A stretch of 64,000 nt of DNA from Vibrio cincinnatiensis. Lineage in GTDB: Bacteria; Pseudomonadota; Gammaproteobacteria; Enterobacterales; Vibrionaceae. The notes beneath the pieces were generated by a model. It was not told the origin of the DNA. It saw only the letters and a program-made list of their open reading frames with translations, and did no database searches. Shown here one piece after another: positions 9,628 through 17,861 of this stretch; positions within the stretch are counted from its first letter, which is position 1, and every line of letters starts with the position of its first letter. The stretch spans positions 310,001-374,000 of the forward strand of contig NZ_SGOM01000002.1 of the NCBI RefSeq assembly GCF_022113815.1. Direction: 5' to 3'. A program made the translations under genes and the position numbers.

Positions 9628-10473
9628 ATGCTTAGTTTATTCAAACGTTATCGTCTTGGCCGTTCTTCGGCACCCGCTATGTCGGCGTTTAGTTTCTGTA
9701 CCGTGTGTGAACAGGTAAAGCCGACTTCGCAAGTCGAGTTTGAATTTGCTCAGCAAAGTTTAGAATTTGCCTCTGATTGGCTTTATCAACAACAAGTGAA
9801 TACGAATTATGCGGATGCCGGACATCTTGTCTTACGCGATCCGGCAGATAGTCGGTTTCGAGAGCTATTAAACCACCATTTAACCATCCATTCGGTCCCT
9901 GTCATATTGGGGAACTGTCACGAGTTACTGCTGAATGCACTGCCACTGCTCGCGGTCGATAACGAAGAGTTGGGTATTATTCATATTGGTCACCAGTTTG
10001 AACTCAAACAGACATTAGACCGACAAGTTGGATCGGTGTATCACTTTGCGCTGTCTCGTTATCAACAGACTCGGTTATTTTATTTTGGCATTGATGCTGA
10101 TCGTGTAGCGAGCCAAACATGGGAGTACGCAGAAGATTTGGGCTGTGATTGGTTAACGGAAGAAGAATGTAGCTTTCGTCATCGAGCTCAAGTGAAAAAC
10201 CAACTGGAGCACTATATTGAACATTGCGATCAATTAGTGATTTCTATTGATCTTGCTTCTTTAGTACCCGGTAATGGCTTGGATGATCATAAGATTTTAG
10301 ATAACCAAATGGTTTTACGGGTGCTACGCCAAGCGGTGATGTCTGGTAAAGTAAAACTGATCCAGTTGATTGGTGCGAAAGATAAGCTCATCTATTCTAA
10401 ACAAACCAAAGAAATGATTGATGAGCTTGGTCGTTTATCTCAAGAATCTTTTTACTCATTCAATAAGGAGTAA
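9628..10473 (+). CDS. Arginase/ureohydrolase-fold protein lacking metal ligands
   Basis: A 281-residue protein that follows the arginase/agmatinase/formiminoglutamase pattern but with its catalytic signatures eroded. The first ligand loop reads LGNCHELLL, which keeps the His of GG(D/G)HE. The DAHxD motif has become IHIGHQFEL, changing Asp to Gly, His to Gln and Asp to Glu. The SxDxDxxDPxxxPG motif has become SIDLASLVPGNG, losing the second Asp and the Asp-Pro. Two Mn ions could hardly bind, so this looks like a pseudoenzyme or a protein with a new activity. The N-terminus (MLSLFKRYRLGR) is not a signal peptide. It is the second gene of the IclR operon and converges on the formate dehydrogenase gene. 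Family assignment is moderately sure; activity is not. Confidence 0.72.
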   Translation: MLSLFKRYRLGRSSAPAMSAFSFCTVCEQVKPTSQVEFEFAQQSLEFASDWLYQQQVNTNYADAGHLVLRDPADSRFRELLNHHLTIHSVPVILGNCHELLLNALPLLAVDNEELGIIHIGHQFELKQTLDRQVGSVYHFALSRYQQTRLFYFGIDADRVASQTWEYAEDLGCDWLTEEECSFRHRAQVKNQLEHYIEHCDQLVISIDLASLVPGNGLDDHKILDNQMVLRVLRQAVMSGKVKLIQLIGAKDKLIYSKQTKEMIDELGRLSQESFYSFNKE

Positions 10474-10489
10474 CCCAGTGGGCTACTCC
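10467..10489. terminator. Hairpin between convergent genes
   Basis: GGAGTA pairs with TACTCC, with an inner CCC/GGG pair, spanning the stop codons of the arginase-like gene (+) and the formate dehydrogenase gene (-). There is no strong T-run. Confidence 0.45.
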
Positions 10490-13400
10490 GGTTCCGTGAT
10501 TGGCGGAACTATTTTTTCTAGCCGCACTGCTGAAACTTTAAACTCTGGAATTTTTGCATAGGGATCGCAAGCATTAACCGTCAGCCGGTTTGCCGGAGCC
10601 TCTGCAAAATGGAAGGGAACAAACACAACCCCTGATTGCATTCGTTTGGTAATAAACGCCGGAGCTTCAATATAACCCCTGCGTGAGGTGAGGCGCACTT
10701 TTTCACTATTGGTTATCCCTAATCGTTCTGCCTCTTGGACACTGATCATGATCTGCGCGCTAGCTTTTTCATTTAATCCTGAAGTCTTGCGAGTCATGGT
10801 GCCAGTATGGAACTGCTCTAACACTCGCCCTGTGGTCAATATAAGTGGGTAATCTTCATCCGGCAGTTCTGCGGCATATCGGAATGGAACCGGAACCATT
10901 TGTGCTTTGCCTCGAGGGAATTCTTGCTGATGAAGTAAGCGGGTACCCTGTGGTGCTTCTGCATGACAAGGCCATTGCAGGCCACCTTGTGCGACCTGTT
11001 GCCAAGTCATTCCGGCATATTGAGGGGTGACTTGACATATTTCCTGATGAACCTGTTCTACGCTGTGATAGGACCAATTCGCGCCCATCGCATTGGCTAT
11101 CTGTGTGATGATCCACCAATCCTCTTTGGCTTCCCCCGGTGGTGTGAGGGCTGGAGTTAATGATTGAACTCTTCGCTCAGTATTGGTGAAGTGACCACTT
11201 TTTTCTGCAAACGCACACGCGGGCAGAACAATGTCGGCTAATTGTGCGGTTTCCGATAGAAAAATGTCTTGTACCAGTAAAAAATCGAGTTGTTTTAGTG
11301 CTTCGATAACGTGACTCTGGTTGGGATCGCTCAGTACGGGGTTTTCTCCCATCACATATAGGCCACGCAATTCCTGTTTCTCTGCAGCATCAATCATTTC
11401 CGTTAGCGTTAATCCGGGTTGCTGGGAAAGTGTATTACATTGCCAAGCTTGACAAAACTTAGTGTGTACCAGTGGATGAGTGACTTTTTGATAACCGGGG
11501 TAATCGGTTGGGAGCGCGCCCATATCACAGGCACCTTGCACATTTGATTGTCCGCGCAGTGGGTTAATTCCCCCACCTTCGATTCCGATGTTTCCACACA
11601 ATAGCTGCAAGTTTGCAATGGAGCGGACATTATCATGACCAGTAGTATGCTGGGTTATACCCATGGCATAAAAAACAGAGGTTACACGAGCAGTGCCGAT
11701 CATTTGGGCAATACGGTAAATATCTTGTGCACTCACTCCGGTGATAAGCTCCACTTTTTCTGGTAAATAGTGGTCAGACATCACTTCCATCAACAGAGCT
11801 TCAAATCCATCTACACGTTGTTGTAGGTAATCGTTATCATACCAAGCATGAGTGATGATTTGCTGCATGATACCGTTGAGTAACATTACATCGGTACCTG
11901 GCCGCTGAGCCACATATAAGGTAGCGTAATCCGCCATTTTGATCCGTTTAGGGTCAATAACAATTAATTTTGCCCCTTGTTGAACGGCTCGTTTTATATG
12001 TGAGGCGATCACTGGGTGAGCGGCGGTGGTATCCGAACCAATGATTAAGATCACATCAGAATGGGCAATGCTGGCGATATCGTTTGTCATGGCCCCACTG
12101 CCTAAGGATGCCTCAAGGCCCGTTACCGTTGAGGCATGGCATAGGCGAGCACAGTGATCGACGTTATTGGTGCCAAATTCTCGCCGGATGAGTTTTTGAA
12201 AGAGATAATTATCTTGGTTGGTGGCTTTGGCCGAAGAAAACCCACCGAGCGCTTGGCTGCCATAGTTTTCTTTAATGTTGCGAAAACGCTGAGCAATTTC
12301 AGTTAAGGCCTCTTGCCAACTCGCGGGCTGTAACTGACCGTGTCGGCGAATCAGTGGGGTCGTTAGCCGCTCAGGGCTGTGAAGAAAATCAAAACCAAAT
12401 CGCCCTTTAACACAAAGCATACCTTGGTTTACGGGCGAGCGTTTATTTCCTTCAATGTGTCGAATGCGGTTAGCGTTTTCATCGACATACAAAGTCAAAC
12501 TACACCCTACCCCACAATAGGTACAAATCGTGGTGATGGGTTTTAGTATGTCTATTCGTGCATGAGATTTGTCGCGTTTATCCACTAATGCACCTGTTGG
12601 ACAAGCTTGTATGCAGGCGCCACATTGACTGCACTGAGAATCATTAATGCGTTGGTTATGGTTAAATATCGGTTTATGATCGGTGTTCGAAAAACTTAAC
12701 ACGCCATGTACATTTTCTTCCTGACAGGCTTGGATACAAAGCCCGCAACTGATGCAGCGGTTAGCATCAAAGACAATAAAAGGGCTACTTTTATCAACGG
12801 GATAACCACTGCGTTCAACCAAGGTGAGCTGTGTCGCATCAATATGGTGCTCACTGGCATAGTCGCGTAAACGACAGTCGGTATTTACTTGGCAACCGCA
12901 TTCTAGGCAGCGACTGGCTTCTAATTTCGCCGCATTTCTTCCAGGGTCAAGCTCCACTTCGGCAAAATTTTTACGGCGGTATAAGCTTGGAATATGTGGA
13001 AATTGCACTCTTCTCTGAATGGCTTCAAAGCGATATTCATTGCGTTTAACAAGGTTGAGTGAAGGAGCTTTACGGCTGGCAAATATTTTTTGCTGAGGAT
13101 TGAGACCTAAGATTAAGCGATGGGCAATGGCTTCTGCGGCTTGTTTTCCATCAGCAATCGCTTCAATTGCCGTGGCAGGGCCGCGACGGAAATCGCCAAT
13201 GGAGAACACATTGTTATAGTGATGCAGTGTTTCAGGATCGACACAAGCGGTGTGTGATTGGGTGAGTGGAACGTGTGCTTTTTGCCCGTTAAAAAGTTGA
13301 AGATCTGGCTGTTGGGACAAAGCGGCAATCACAGTATCAAAGGCTTGTTCGTAGACTTCTTCCGTCGGGATGGGTTTACGTCGCCCAGAGCTATCCGCTT

Positions 13401-14607
13401 CTCCTAATGCCATTTTTTGCAGCCGGATTGCTCGGACATGGCCTTGTTCATCTGCAAGGTTTTCTAAGGGACGGGTAAGAAAGCAGAAGGTGACCCCTTC
13501 ATGGTCAGCAGCTTGAATTTCATACTCTTCTGCTGGCATTTCATTAAGAGTGCGACGATAAAATAGAGTGACTTTCGCACCAAACCGAACTGCGGTTCGG
13601 GCGCAGTCAATCGCCGTATTGCCCCCGCCAATAATCGCGACGTTTTTTCCCGTTTTTAAGCGTTGGTATGTTGCTGCATCTTTTAGGTAGTCTGCGCCCA
13701 GGTAGCACCCAGATAATTGACTACCAGGATAGTGAGCACTTACTGCTTTGGTTGCGCCTATTGCTAGGCAAACAGCATCATATTCTTGTTCTAATTGAGA
13801 AAGAGAAAAATCTTTCCCAATAGTTTGGTTGCATAACAGTGTCATGCCAGTTTTCAGCAGTAAGCTTATCTCTTGATCCAGCACCTGTTTAGGTAAGCGG
13901 TATTCAGGAATGCCATAGCGTAGCCACCCTCCCGCTTGCGGCATGCTTTCAAATAAGGTGACGGAAAATCCCATTAAACGTAAGTAGTAACCGCAGGCGA
14001 GCCCTGCAGGCCCAGCACCAACAATAGCAATGTGCTTACCATTATCTGGCATCATTGAGGGGGCTGGAGACGATGTAGTTAAATCGATATCAGCAGCATG
14101 GCGTTTTAATTGACGTATAGCGATAGGCTCATCGACTAAGCTACGCCGACATTCAGTTTCGCAAAAAGCGGGGCACACTCGGCCAATAGAAGCGGGCAGA
14201 GGTAAATGACGTTTAATGACAGAGATGGCTTGTTGAGGTTCACCTTGTGCAATGTGATGTAAATATGCCTGAATATCAACATGAGCAGGGCAAGCCAGTT
14301 GGCAGGGAGCCTCACAATCGGCAGTGTGCTCTGCCAGAATCGCTGCTAAGGCCTTTTGGCGAAGTTGGTAGAGAGTTGGCGTCTGTGTTTCAATCTGCAT
14401 GTGCGGCTGTAGTGGGGTGTCACAGGCTCGAATAATGCCAAGTTTCTGTTCTTCCACGACGCATAAATTGCAGTGTTGTTTACCCATTTGATGGCTAGCG
14501 GCACACAGTTGTGGCACATCAAGGTTTAAGGACTGCAAAAATTGAAGAAGAGAAAGTCCTGCTTGGTAGGGGAAGGATTGACCATTAACGACCACGTGCA
14601 TAAACAC
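10483..14607 (-). CDS. Formate dehydrogenase, single-chain fusion (2Fe-2S, GltD-like flavoprotein, ferredoxin, Mo-bisPGD)
   Basis: At 1374 residues this protein joins what are usually separate subunits. In order: a plant-type 2Fe-2S domain (C35, C46, C49, C62); a GltD-like 4Fe-4S helical domain (cysteines between about 98 and 153); an FAD/NAD(P) oxidoreductase with VGAGPAGLACG at about 196-205 and a second dinucleotide site IGGGNTAID near 320; tandem 4Fe-4S ferredoxin repeats (CISCGLCIQAC and CSQCGACIQAC); and a molybdopterin catalytic module starting at ICTYCGVGCS (about 696). The active-site position is C823 in the motif CARLCHAST, so the enzyme uses cysteine, not selenocysteine. It should oxidise formate in the cytoplasm and pass electrons to NAD(P). 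The start has an upstream GATGAGG ribosome site. No FdhD or cofactor gene is adjacent. Confidence 0.9.
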   Translation of the reverse strand: MFMHVVVNGQSFPYQAGLSLLQFLQSLNLDVPQLCAASHQMGKQHCNLCVVEEQKLGIIRACDTPLQPHMQIETQTPTLYQLRQKALAAILAEHTADCEAPCQLACPAHVDIQAYLHHIAQGEPQQAISVIKRHLPLPASIGRVCPAFCETECRRSLVDEPIAIRQLKRHAADIDLTTSSPAPSMMPDNGKHIAIVGAGPAGLACGYYLRLMGFSVTLFESMPQAGGWLRYGIPEYRLPKQVLDQEISLLLKTGMTLLCNQTIGKDFSLSQLEQEYDAVCLAIGATKAVSAHYPGSQLSGCYLGADYLKDAATYQRLKTGKNVAIIGGGNTAIDCARTAVRFGAKVTLFYRRTLNEMPAEEYEIQAADHEGVTFCFLTRPLENLADEQGHVRAIRLQKMALGEADSSGRRKPIPTEEVYEQAFDTVIAALSQQPDLQLFNGQKAHVPLTQSHTACVDPETLHHYNNVFSIGDFRRGPATAIEAIADGKQAAEAIAHRLILGLNPQQKIFASRKAPSLNLVKRNEYRFEAIQRRVQFPHIPSLYRRKNFAEVELDPGRNAAKLEASRCLECGCQVNTDCRLRDYASEHHIDATQLTLVERSGYPVDKSSPFIVFDANRCISCGLCIQACQEENVHGVLSFSNTDHKPIFNHNQRINDSQCSQCGACIQACPTGALVDKRDKSHARIDILKPITTICTYCGVGCSLTLYVDENANRIRHIEGNKRSPVNQGMLCVKGRFGFDFLHSPERLTTPLIRRHGQLQPASWQEALTEIAQRFRNIKENYGSQALGGFSSAKATNQDNYLFQKLIRREFGTNNVDHCARLCHASTVTGLEASLGSGAMTNDIASIAHSDVILIIGSDTTAAHPVIASHIKRAVQQGAKLIVIDPKRIKMADYATLYVAQRPGTDVMLLNGIMQQIITHAWYDNDYLQQRVDGFEALLMEVMSDHYLPEKVELITGVSAQDIYRIAQMIGTARVTSVFYAMGITQHTTGHDNVRSIANLQLLCGNIGIEGGGINPLRGQSNVQGACDMGALPTDYPGYQKVTHPLVHTKFCQAWQCNTLSQQPGLTLTEMIDAAEKQELRGLYVMGENPVLSDPNQSHVIEALKQLDFLLVQDIFLSETAQLADIVLPACAFAEKSGHFTNTERRVQSLTPALTPPGEAKEDWWIITQIANAMGANWSYHSVEQVHQEICQVTPQYAGMTWQQVAQGGLQWPCHAEAPQGTRLLHQQEFPRGKAQMVPVPFRYAAELPDEDYPLILTTGRVLEQFHTGTMTRKTSGLNEKASAQIMISVQEAERLGITNSEKVRLTSRRGYIEAPAFITKRMQSGVVFVPFHFAEAPANRLTVNACDPYAKIPEFKVSAVRLEKIVPPITEPE

Positions 14608-15004
14608 CTCATCAGCGCCAATAAGCGCAGGTTGGTAGGCTTAGTTGTAAGAGGGGAAGTTATGAAAAAAATCGCGTTTCCATTTCTCATAAAGCCATAA
14701 AAAATCTGTGGTTATGGAACAGTATAAGGAATATTAACGGTGATTCCTACGACTTAGCTCGCAGTTTATGTGCAACAGCAATTTTGCCGATTAGGGCAGG
14801 ATTTATAAATAAATTGACGGTTCTTCACTCAATCTGGTTGCTCTGCGTAAAACGATATAGGAAGAGAGTCAATGGCTCGAATGTCCCATCACCGTTATTG
14901 AACAGCGGGTTTCAGTTTTGTATTGGTGTTCATTCCGATCACTGGCAGCGCTTCATTGCTCTCCATGACTCGAACAAAAGAGGGTTTGATTGATGTTGAT
15001 AAGA
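14608..15004. other. Intergenic stretch with possible degenerate repeat
   Basis: The part next to the formate dehydrogenase start (14608-14750) is its leader and promoter region and holds a CCATAA...TTATGG hairpin (14695-14717). The rest (about 14750-14993) holds no convincing gene. Its minus strand can be read as a peptide ending in VMESNEALPVIGMNTNTK, which resembles small ORFs I have seen annotated in other Vibrio intergenic regions, so it may be a multi-copy intergenic element. A plus-strand 69-residue frame at 14784 has no gene-like features. Confidence 0.3.
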
Positions 15005-15038
15005 AAAAGGAAAATGAGCGGATGCCCATTTTCCTTTT
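15005..15038 (-). terminator. Terminator of the DUF445 gene
   Basis: AAAAGGAAAATG pairs with CATTTTCCTTTT (12 bp, 10-nt loop). On the minus strand it lies 24 bp after the DUF445 stop and is followed by a pyrimidine run. Confidence 0.7.
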
Positions 15039-15061
15039 CATCAACATGGAGGTGTGACGAG

Positions 15062-15766
15062 TTACTGAATCAAGGTGGCGAGAATTCCAATCACGCCCCC
15101 AAAGACACCGCCCCAAACGACTAACCAGCCAAGGTGCTGTTTAATCATCGCTTGAACCATCTCTTTGACTAACTGTGGGGTTAATTCATTCAAGCGTTGG
15201 TTGATGATGCTTTCAATATTGATTTTGATTTCATCGAGCATCGCCGGTGATTCAAGTTGTGCTTTTAACGCTTGTTTTACTGAATCGCTTTGGCTTATCT
15301 GAACCATCGACGTTTGCATCTTTTCGACAAAAGGTTGCTTTAGGGGTAGTAAGACTTCTGAGCCCCCAAACATGGCCAGCATTCCACCAAAGGAAGAGTG
15401 TTGGATAACGTCAACCAGCGAATCAAAGGTTGGGTTGAAATCGACTTGAGCTATCACTGGTTCAAGGTCAAGCGCTTGATTGTTGCTCATTTCTTGATTT
15501 AAAAAACGGTCAATATTGGCGTCGGTAAAAAACTCTTCCATCATCAATCGTTTGATTGCGGCTTTAAAATCTTCAAAACGAGCGGGGATAACACCCGATC
15601 CATATAAACCGGGCACTTTTTCAAACAGCATATGAATGGCTAACCAGTTCGTGATTGCACCGGAAAAAGCAAATAAACCCGCATTAAACAGGACGGATTG
15701 GTCAAAATAGTAGCCGATAGCCAGTAGCAGTAAAGCAATAAGGTTTGTGATAATACTTTTGTTCAT
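15062..15766 (-). CDS. DUF445 family membrane protein
   Basis: This 234-residue protein belongs to the DUF445 family (YjiN/YheB relatives), of unknown function. Hydrophobic segments lie at both ends (about 5-50 and 212-232), with a soluble helical middle. The family signature around NWLAIHMLFEKVPGLYGSGVIP is clear: members place this next to the first membrane hairpin. The C-terminal segment LVVWGGVFGGVIGILATLI is a transmembrane helix. The gene lies 105 bp downstream of the ABC exporter gene on the same strand and may share its transcript. No catalytic residues are suggested. Confidence 0.8.
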   Translation of the reverse strand: MNKSIITNLIALLLLAIGYYFDQSVLFNAGLFAFSGAITNWLAIHMLFEKVPGLYGSGVIPARFEDFKAAIKRLMMEEFFTDANIDRFLNQEMSNNQALDLEPVIAQVDFNPTFDSLVDVIQHSSFGGMLAMFGGSEVLLPLKQPFVEKMQTSMVQISQSDSVKQALKAQLESPAMLDEIKINIESIINQRLNELTPQLVKEMVQAMIKQHLGWLVVWGGVFGGVIGILATLIQ

Positions 15767-15871
15767 GATGACTTCAATGGGATATCAAACAGTAAGGTAA
15801 ATGGAAGAGGGCAATAGTAAGAGAAAATGTCAGAGCAGGGAAGAGCCAGCACCAGTGTGCTGGCCATATGA

Positions 15872-17719
15872 TTAGGCGATATCGTCTTCTGATACGCCAC
15901 CAATAAAGCCCCCTGTCTGGTGGGCCCACAGTTGAGCGTAAATGCCATTTTGGCTGATCAATGCTTGGTGAGTGCCTTGCTCTACGATTTGTCCTTTGTC
16001 TAACACGATGAGTCGATCCATCGCTGCAATGGTTGAAAGCCGATGAGCAATAGCAATGACGGTTTTCCCTTGCATCAATTCATTAAGGCTTTCTTGGATG
16101 GCGGCTTCCACTTCAGAATCTAATGCGGAGGTTGCTTCATCTAGTACAAGTAATGGCGCATCTTTTAGCAAGACACGAGAGATAGCAATTCGCTGGCGTT
16201 GTCCACCAGACAGTTTGACGCCTCGTTCCCCAACTTGCGCGTCATAACCCGTGTTACCAAATGCATCGGTTAATGTTTCAATAAACTCGTGTGCATGAGC
16301 TTGCATCGCTGCGTTGCGCATCGCTTCATCATTGGCTGTGGGGTTACTGTAGAGAATATTGTCCCGAATAGAGCGATGCAGTAATGAAGTGTCTTGTGTC
16401 ACCATCCCGATGGCGCCGCGCAAGGAATCTTGGGTAACTTCAGCAATATTTTGCCCATCAATTTTAATGGTTCCGCCTTCAACATCATGAAAACGTAGCA
16501 ATAAATTGACCAAGGTTGATTTTCCAGCGCCTGAACGGCCAACTAATCCGACTTTTTCCCCAGGCTTAATGGTTAAATTAAGGTGATTGATTACCTCTTT
16601 ACTTTCTCCGTAATGGAAGCTGACATCTGAAAACTCAATATGGCCATCGGTTACTTTGAGAGCGGATGAATGGGGGGCATCTTCAATGGTGATCGGTTTT
16701 GAGAGCATTTTCATTCCATCGACCACGGTGCCCATATTTTCAAATAGCGCGCCTACTTCCCACATGATCCATTTCGACATACCGTTAATTCGTAGTGCAA
16801 GGCTAATCGCAATCGCAATGGCTCCCACACTGATGGCGCTGATTGACCATAAATAGATAGATATCGCAGCAATGATAAAAACTAAAAGATAATTGGCAAT
16901 TTCTACCCAGATATTAAACCCTGTGACCAAACGCATCTGGCGGTAAACGGTGTCTAGAAAGCCGTTCATTCCTTCTTCTGCATAATCGGTTTCACGTCGG
17001 CTATGTGAAAACAGTTTGACGGTCATGATATTGGTGTAGCTGTCGACAATTCGCCCAGTCATCATGGAACGAGCATCGGCTTGTTCGCTTGACACCTGTT
17101 TTAATTTGGGAATGTAGTAGAGCTGAATAGTGATATAAGCTGATAACCAAAACAGCATGGGAAGCATCAAGCGCCAATCTGCTTGAGCGAGCATCACCAA
17201 CATAGCTGAAAAGTAGACGATCACATAAACAAAAACATCCAGCGTTTTCATCACGGTTTCACGTACCGACAGCGCGGTTTGCATCACTTTCGTGGCAATT
17301 CGGCCAGAGAACTCATCTTGATAAAAAGAGAGACTTTGTTTTAACAAATAGCGGTGAGCCAACCAGCGAATCGACATGGGGTAGTTGCCCAGTAGCGTCT
17401 GGTGAATTAACAGCGAATAAACCGAAATGAGCAAGGGCATGCCCACTAAAAGGAGTAACGTTAAGCCAATTAAGGTGTTACGGTTATCGATGAAAAAACG
17501 CTCGGGTTGGCTACTGGAAAGCCAGTCAACCAATTGGCCCATAAAGCCAAAAAGAGAAACCTCAATAATTGCGATCAATGTACTGAGTAACGCCATGATG
17601 ATTAATGGTTTTTCATACCCTTTCGTATAGTGTCGGCAAAATGCCCATAACGTATTGGGGGGGCGTTGTGGGGTAGCCTTAGGAAAAGCTTCGGTAAAGC
17701 TTTCAAATCGTTTATACAT
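15872..17719 (-). CDS. ABC-type exporter, fused permease and ATPase
   Basis: A 615-residue half-transporter that should act as a homodimer in the inner membrane. The N-terminal 6-TM ABC exporter domain covers about residues 35-330 and the nucleotide-binding domain about 355-590. Visible motifs are Walker A (GRSGAGKST), signature LSGGQRQRIAISR, Walker B (LLVLDEATSALD) and the switch His in IAIAHRLSTI. The soluble N-terminus (MYKRFESFTEAFPKATPQRP) is typical of the Vibrio/enterobacterial putative multidrug ABC exporters. The substrate is unknown. It lies between glgX and the DUF445 gene on the minus strand. A hairpin separates it from glgX, so it probably has its own promoter. Confidence 0.9.
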   Translation of the reverse strand: MYKRFESFTEAFPKATPQRPPNTLWAFCRHYTKGYEKPLIIMALLSTLIAIIEVSLFGFMGQLVDWLSSSQPERFFIDNRNTLIGLTLLLLVGMPLLISVYSLLIHQTLLGNYPMSIRWLAHRYLLKQSLSFYQDEFSGRIATKVMQTALSVRETVMKTLDVFVYVIVYFSAMLVMLAQADWRLMLPMLFWLSAYITIQLYYIPKLKQVSSEQADARSMMTGRIVDSYTNIMTVKLFSHSRRETDYAEEGMNGFLDTVYRQMRLVTGFNIWVEIANYLLVFIIAAISIYLWSISAISVGAIAIAISLALRINGMSKWIMWEVGALFENMGTVVDGMKMLSKPITIEDAPHSSALKVTDGHIEFSDVSFHYGESKEVINHLNLTIKPGEKVGLVGRSGAGKSTLVNLLLRFHDVEGGTIKIDGQNIAEVTQDSLRGAIGMVTQDTSLLHRSIRDNILYSNPTANDEAMRNAAMQAHAHEFIETLTDAFGNTGYDAQVGERGVKLSGGQRQRIAISRVLLKDAPLLVLDEATSALDSEVEAAIQESLNELMQGKTVIAIAHRLSTIAAMDRLIVLDKGQIVEQGTHQALISQNGIYAQLWAHQTGGFIGGVSEDDIA

Positions 17720-17820
17720 GGAAAACCCTTATTGAACTCTGCAAAAGAGTCATTAATAGGAATAATAGAAGCGGAGGAAGAGTTGTTATAGCAGAAGTAT
17801 CGGTTGATATCAAAATGGTG

Positions 17821-17851
17821 CTCAGAGAACCCCAAAATTGGGTTCTCTGAG
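17821..17851 (-). terminator. Hairpin after glgX
   Basis: CTCAGAGAACCC pairs perfectly with GGGTTCTCTGAG (12 bp, 7-nt loop) 11 bp after the glgX stop. It is a strong stem without an obvious T-run on the minus strand. Confidence 0.6.
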
Positions 17852-17861
17852 GCTTAGTTGA

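Noticed and set aside
14870..14910. tRNA-like T-loop (GGCTCGAATG) in the formate dehydrogenase-DUF445 gap
   Set aside because: No acceptor stem, anticodon arm or D-arm can be folded around it.
14784..14993. 69-codon plus-strand frame between formate dehydrogenase and DUF445 genes
   Set aside because: There is no ribosome site, no recognisable protein pattern, and the region looks like a non-coding repeat.
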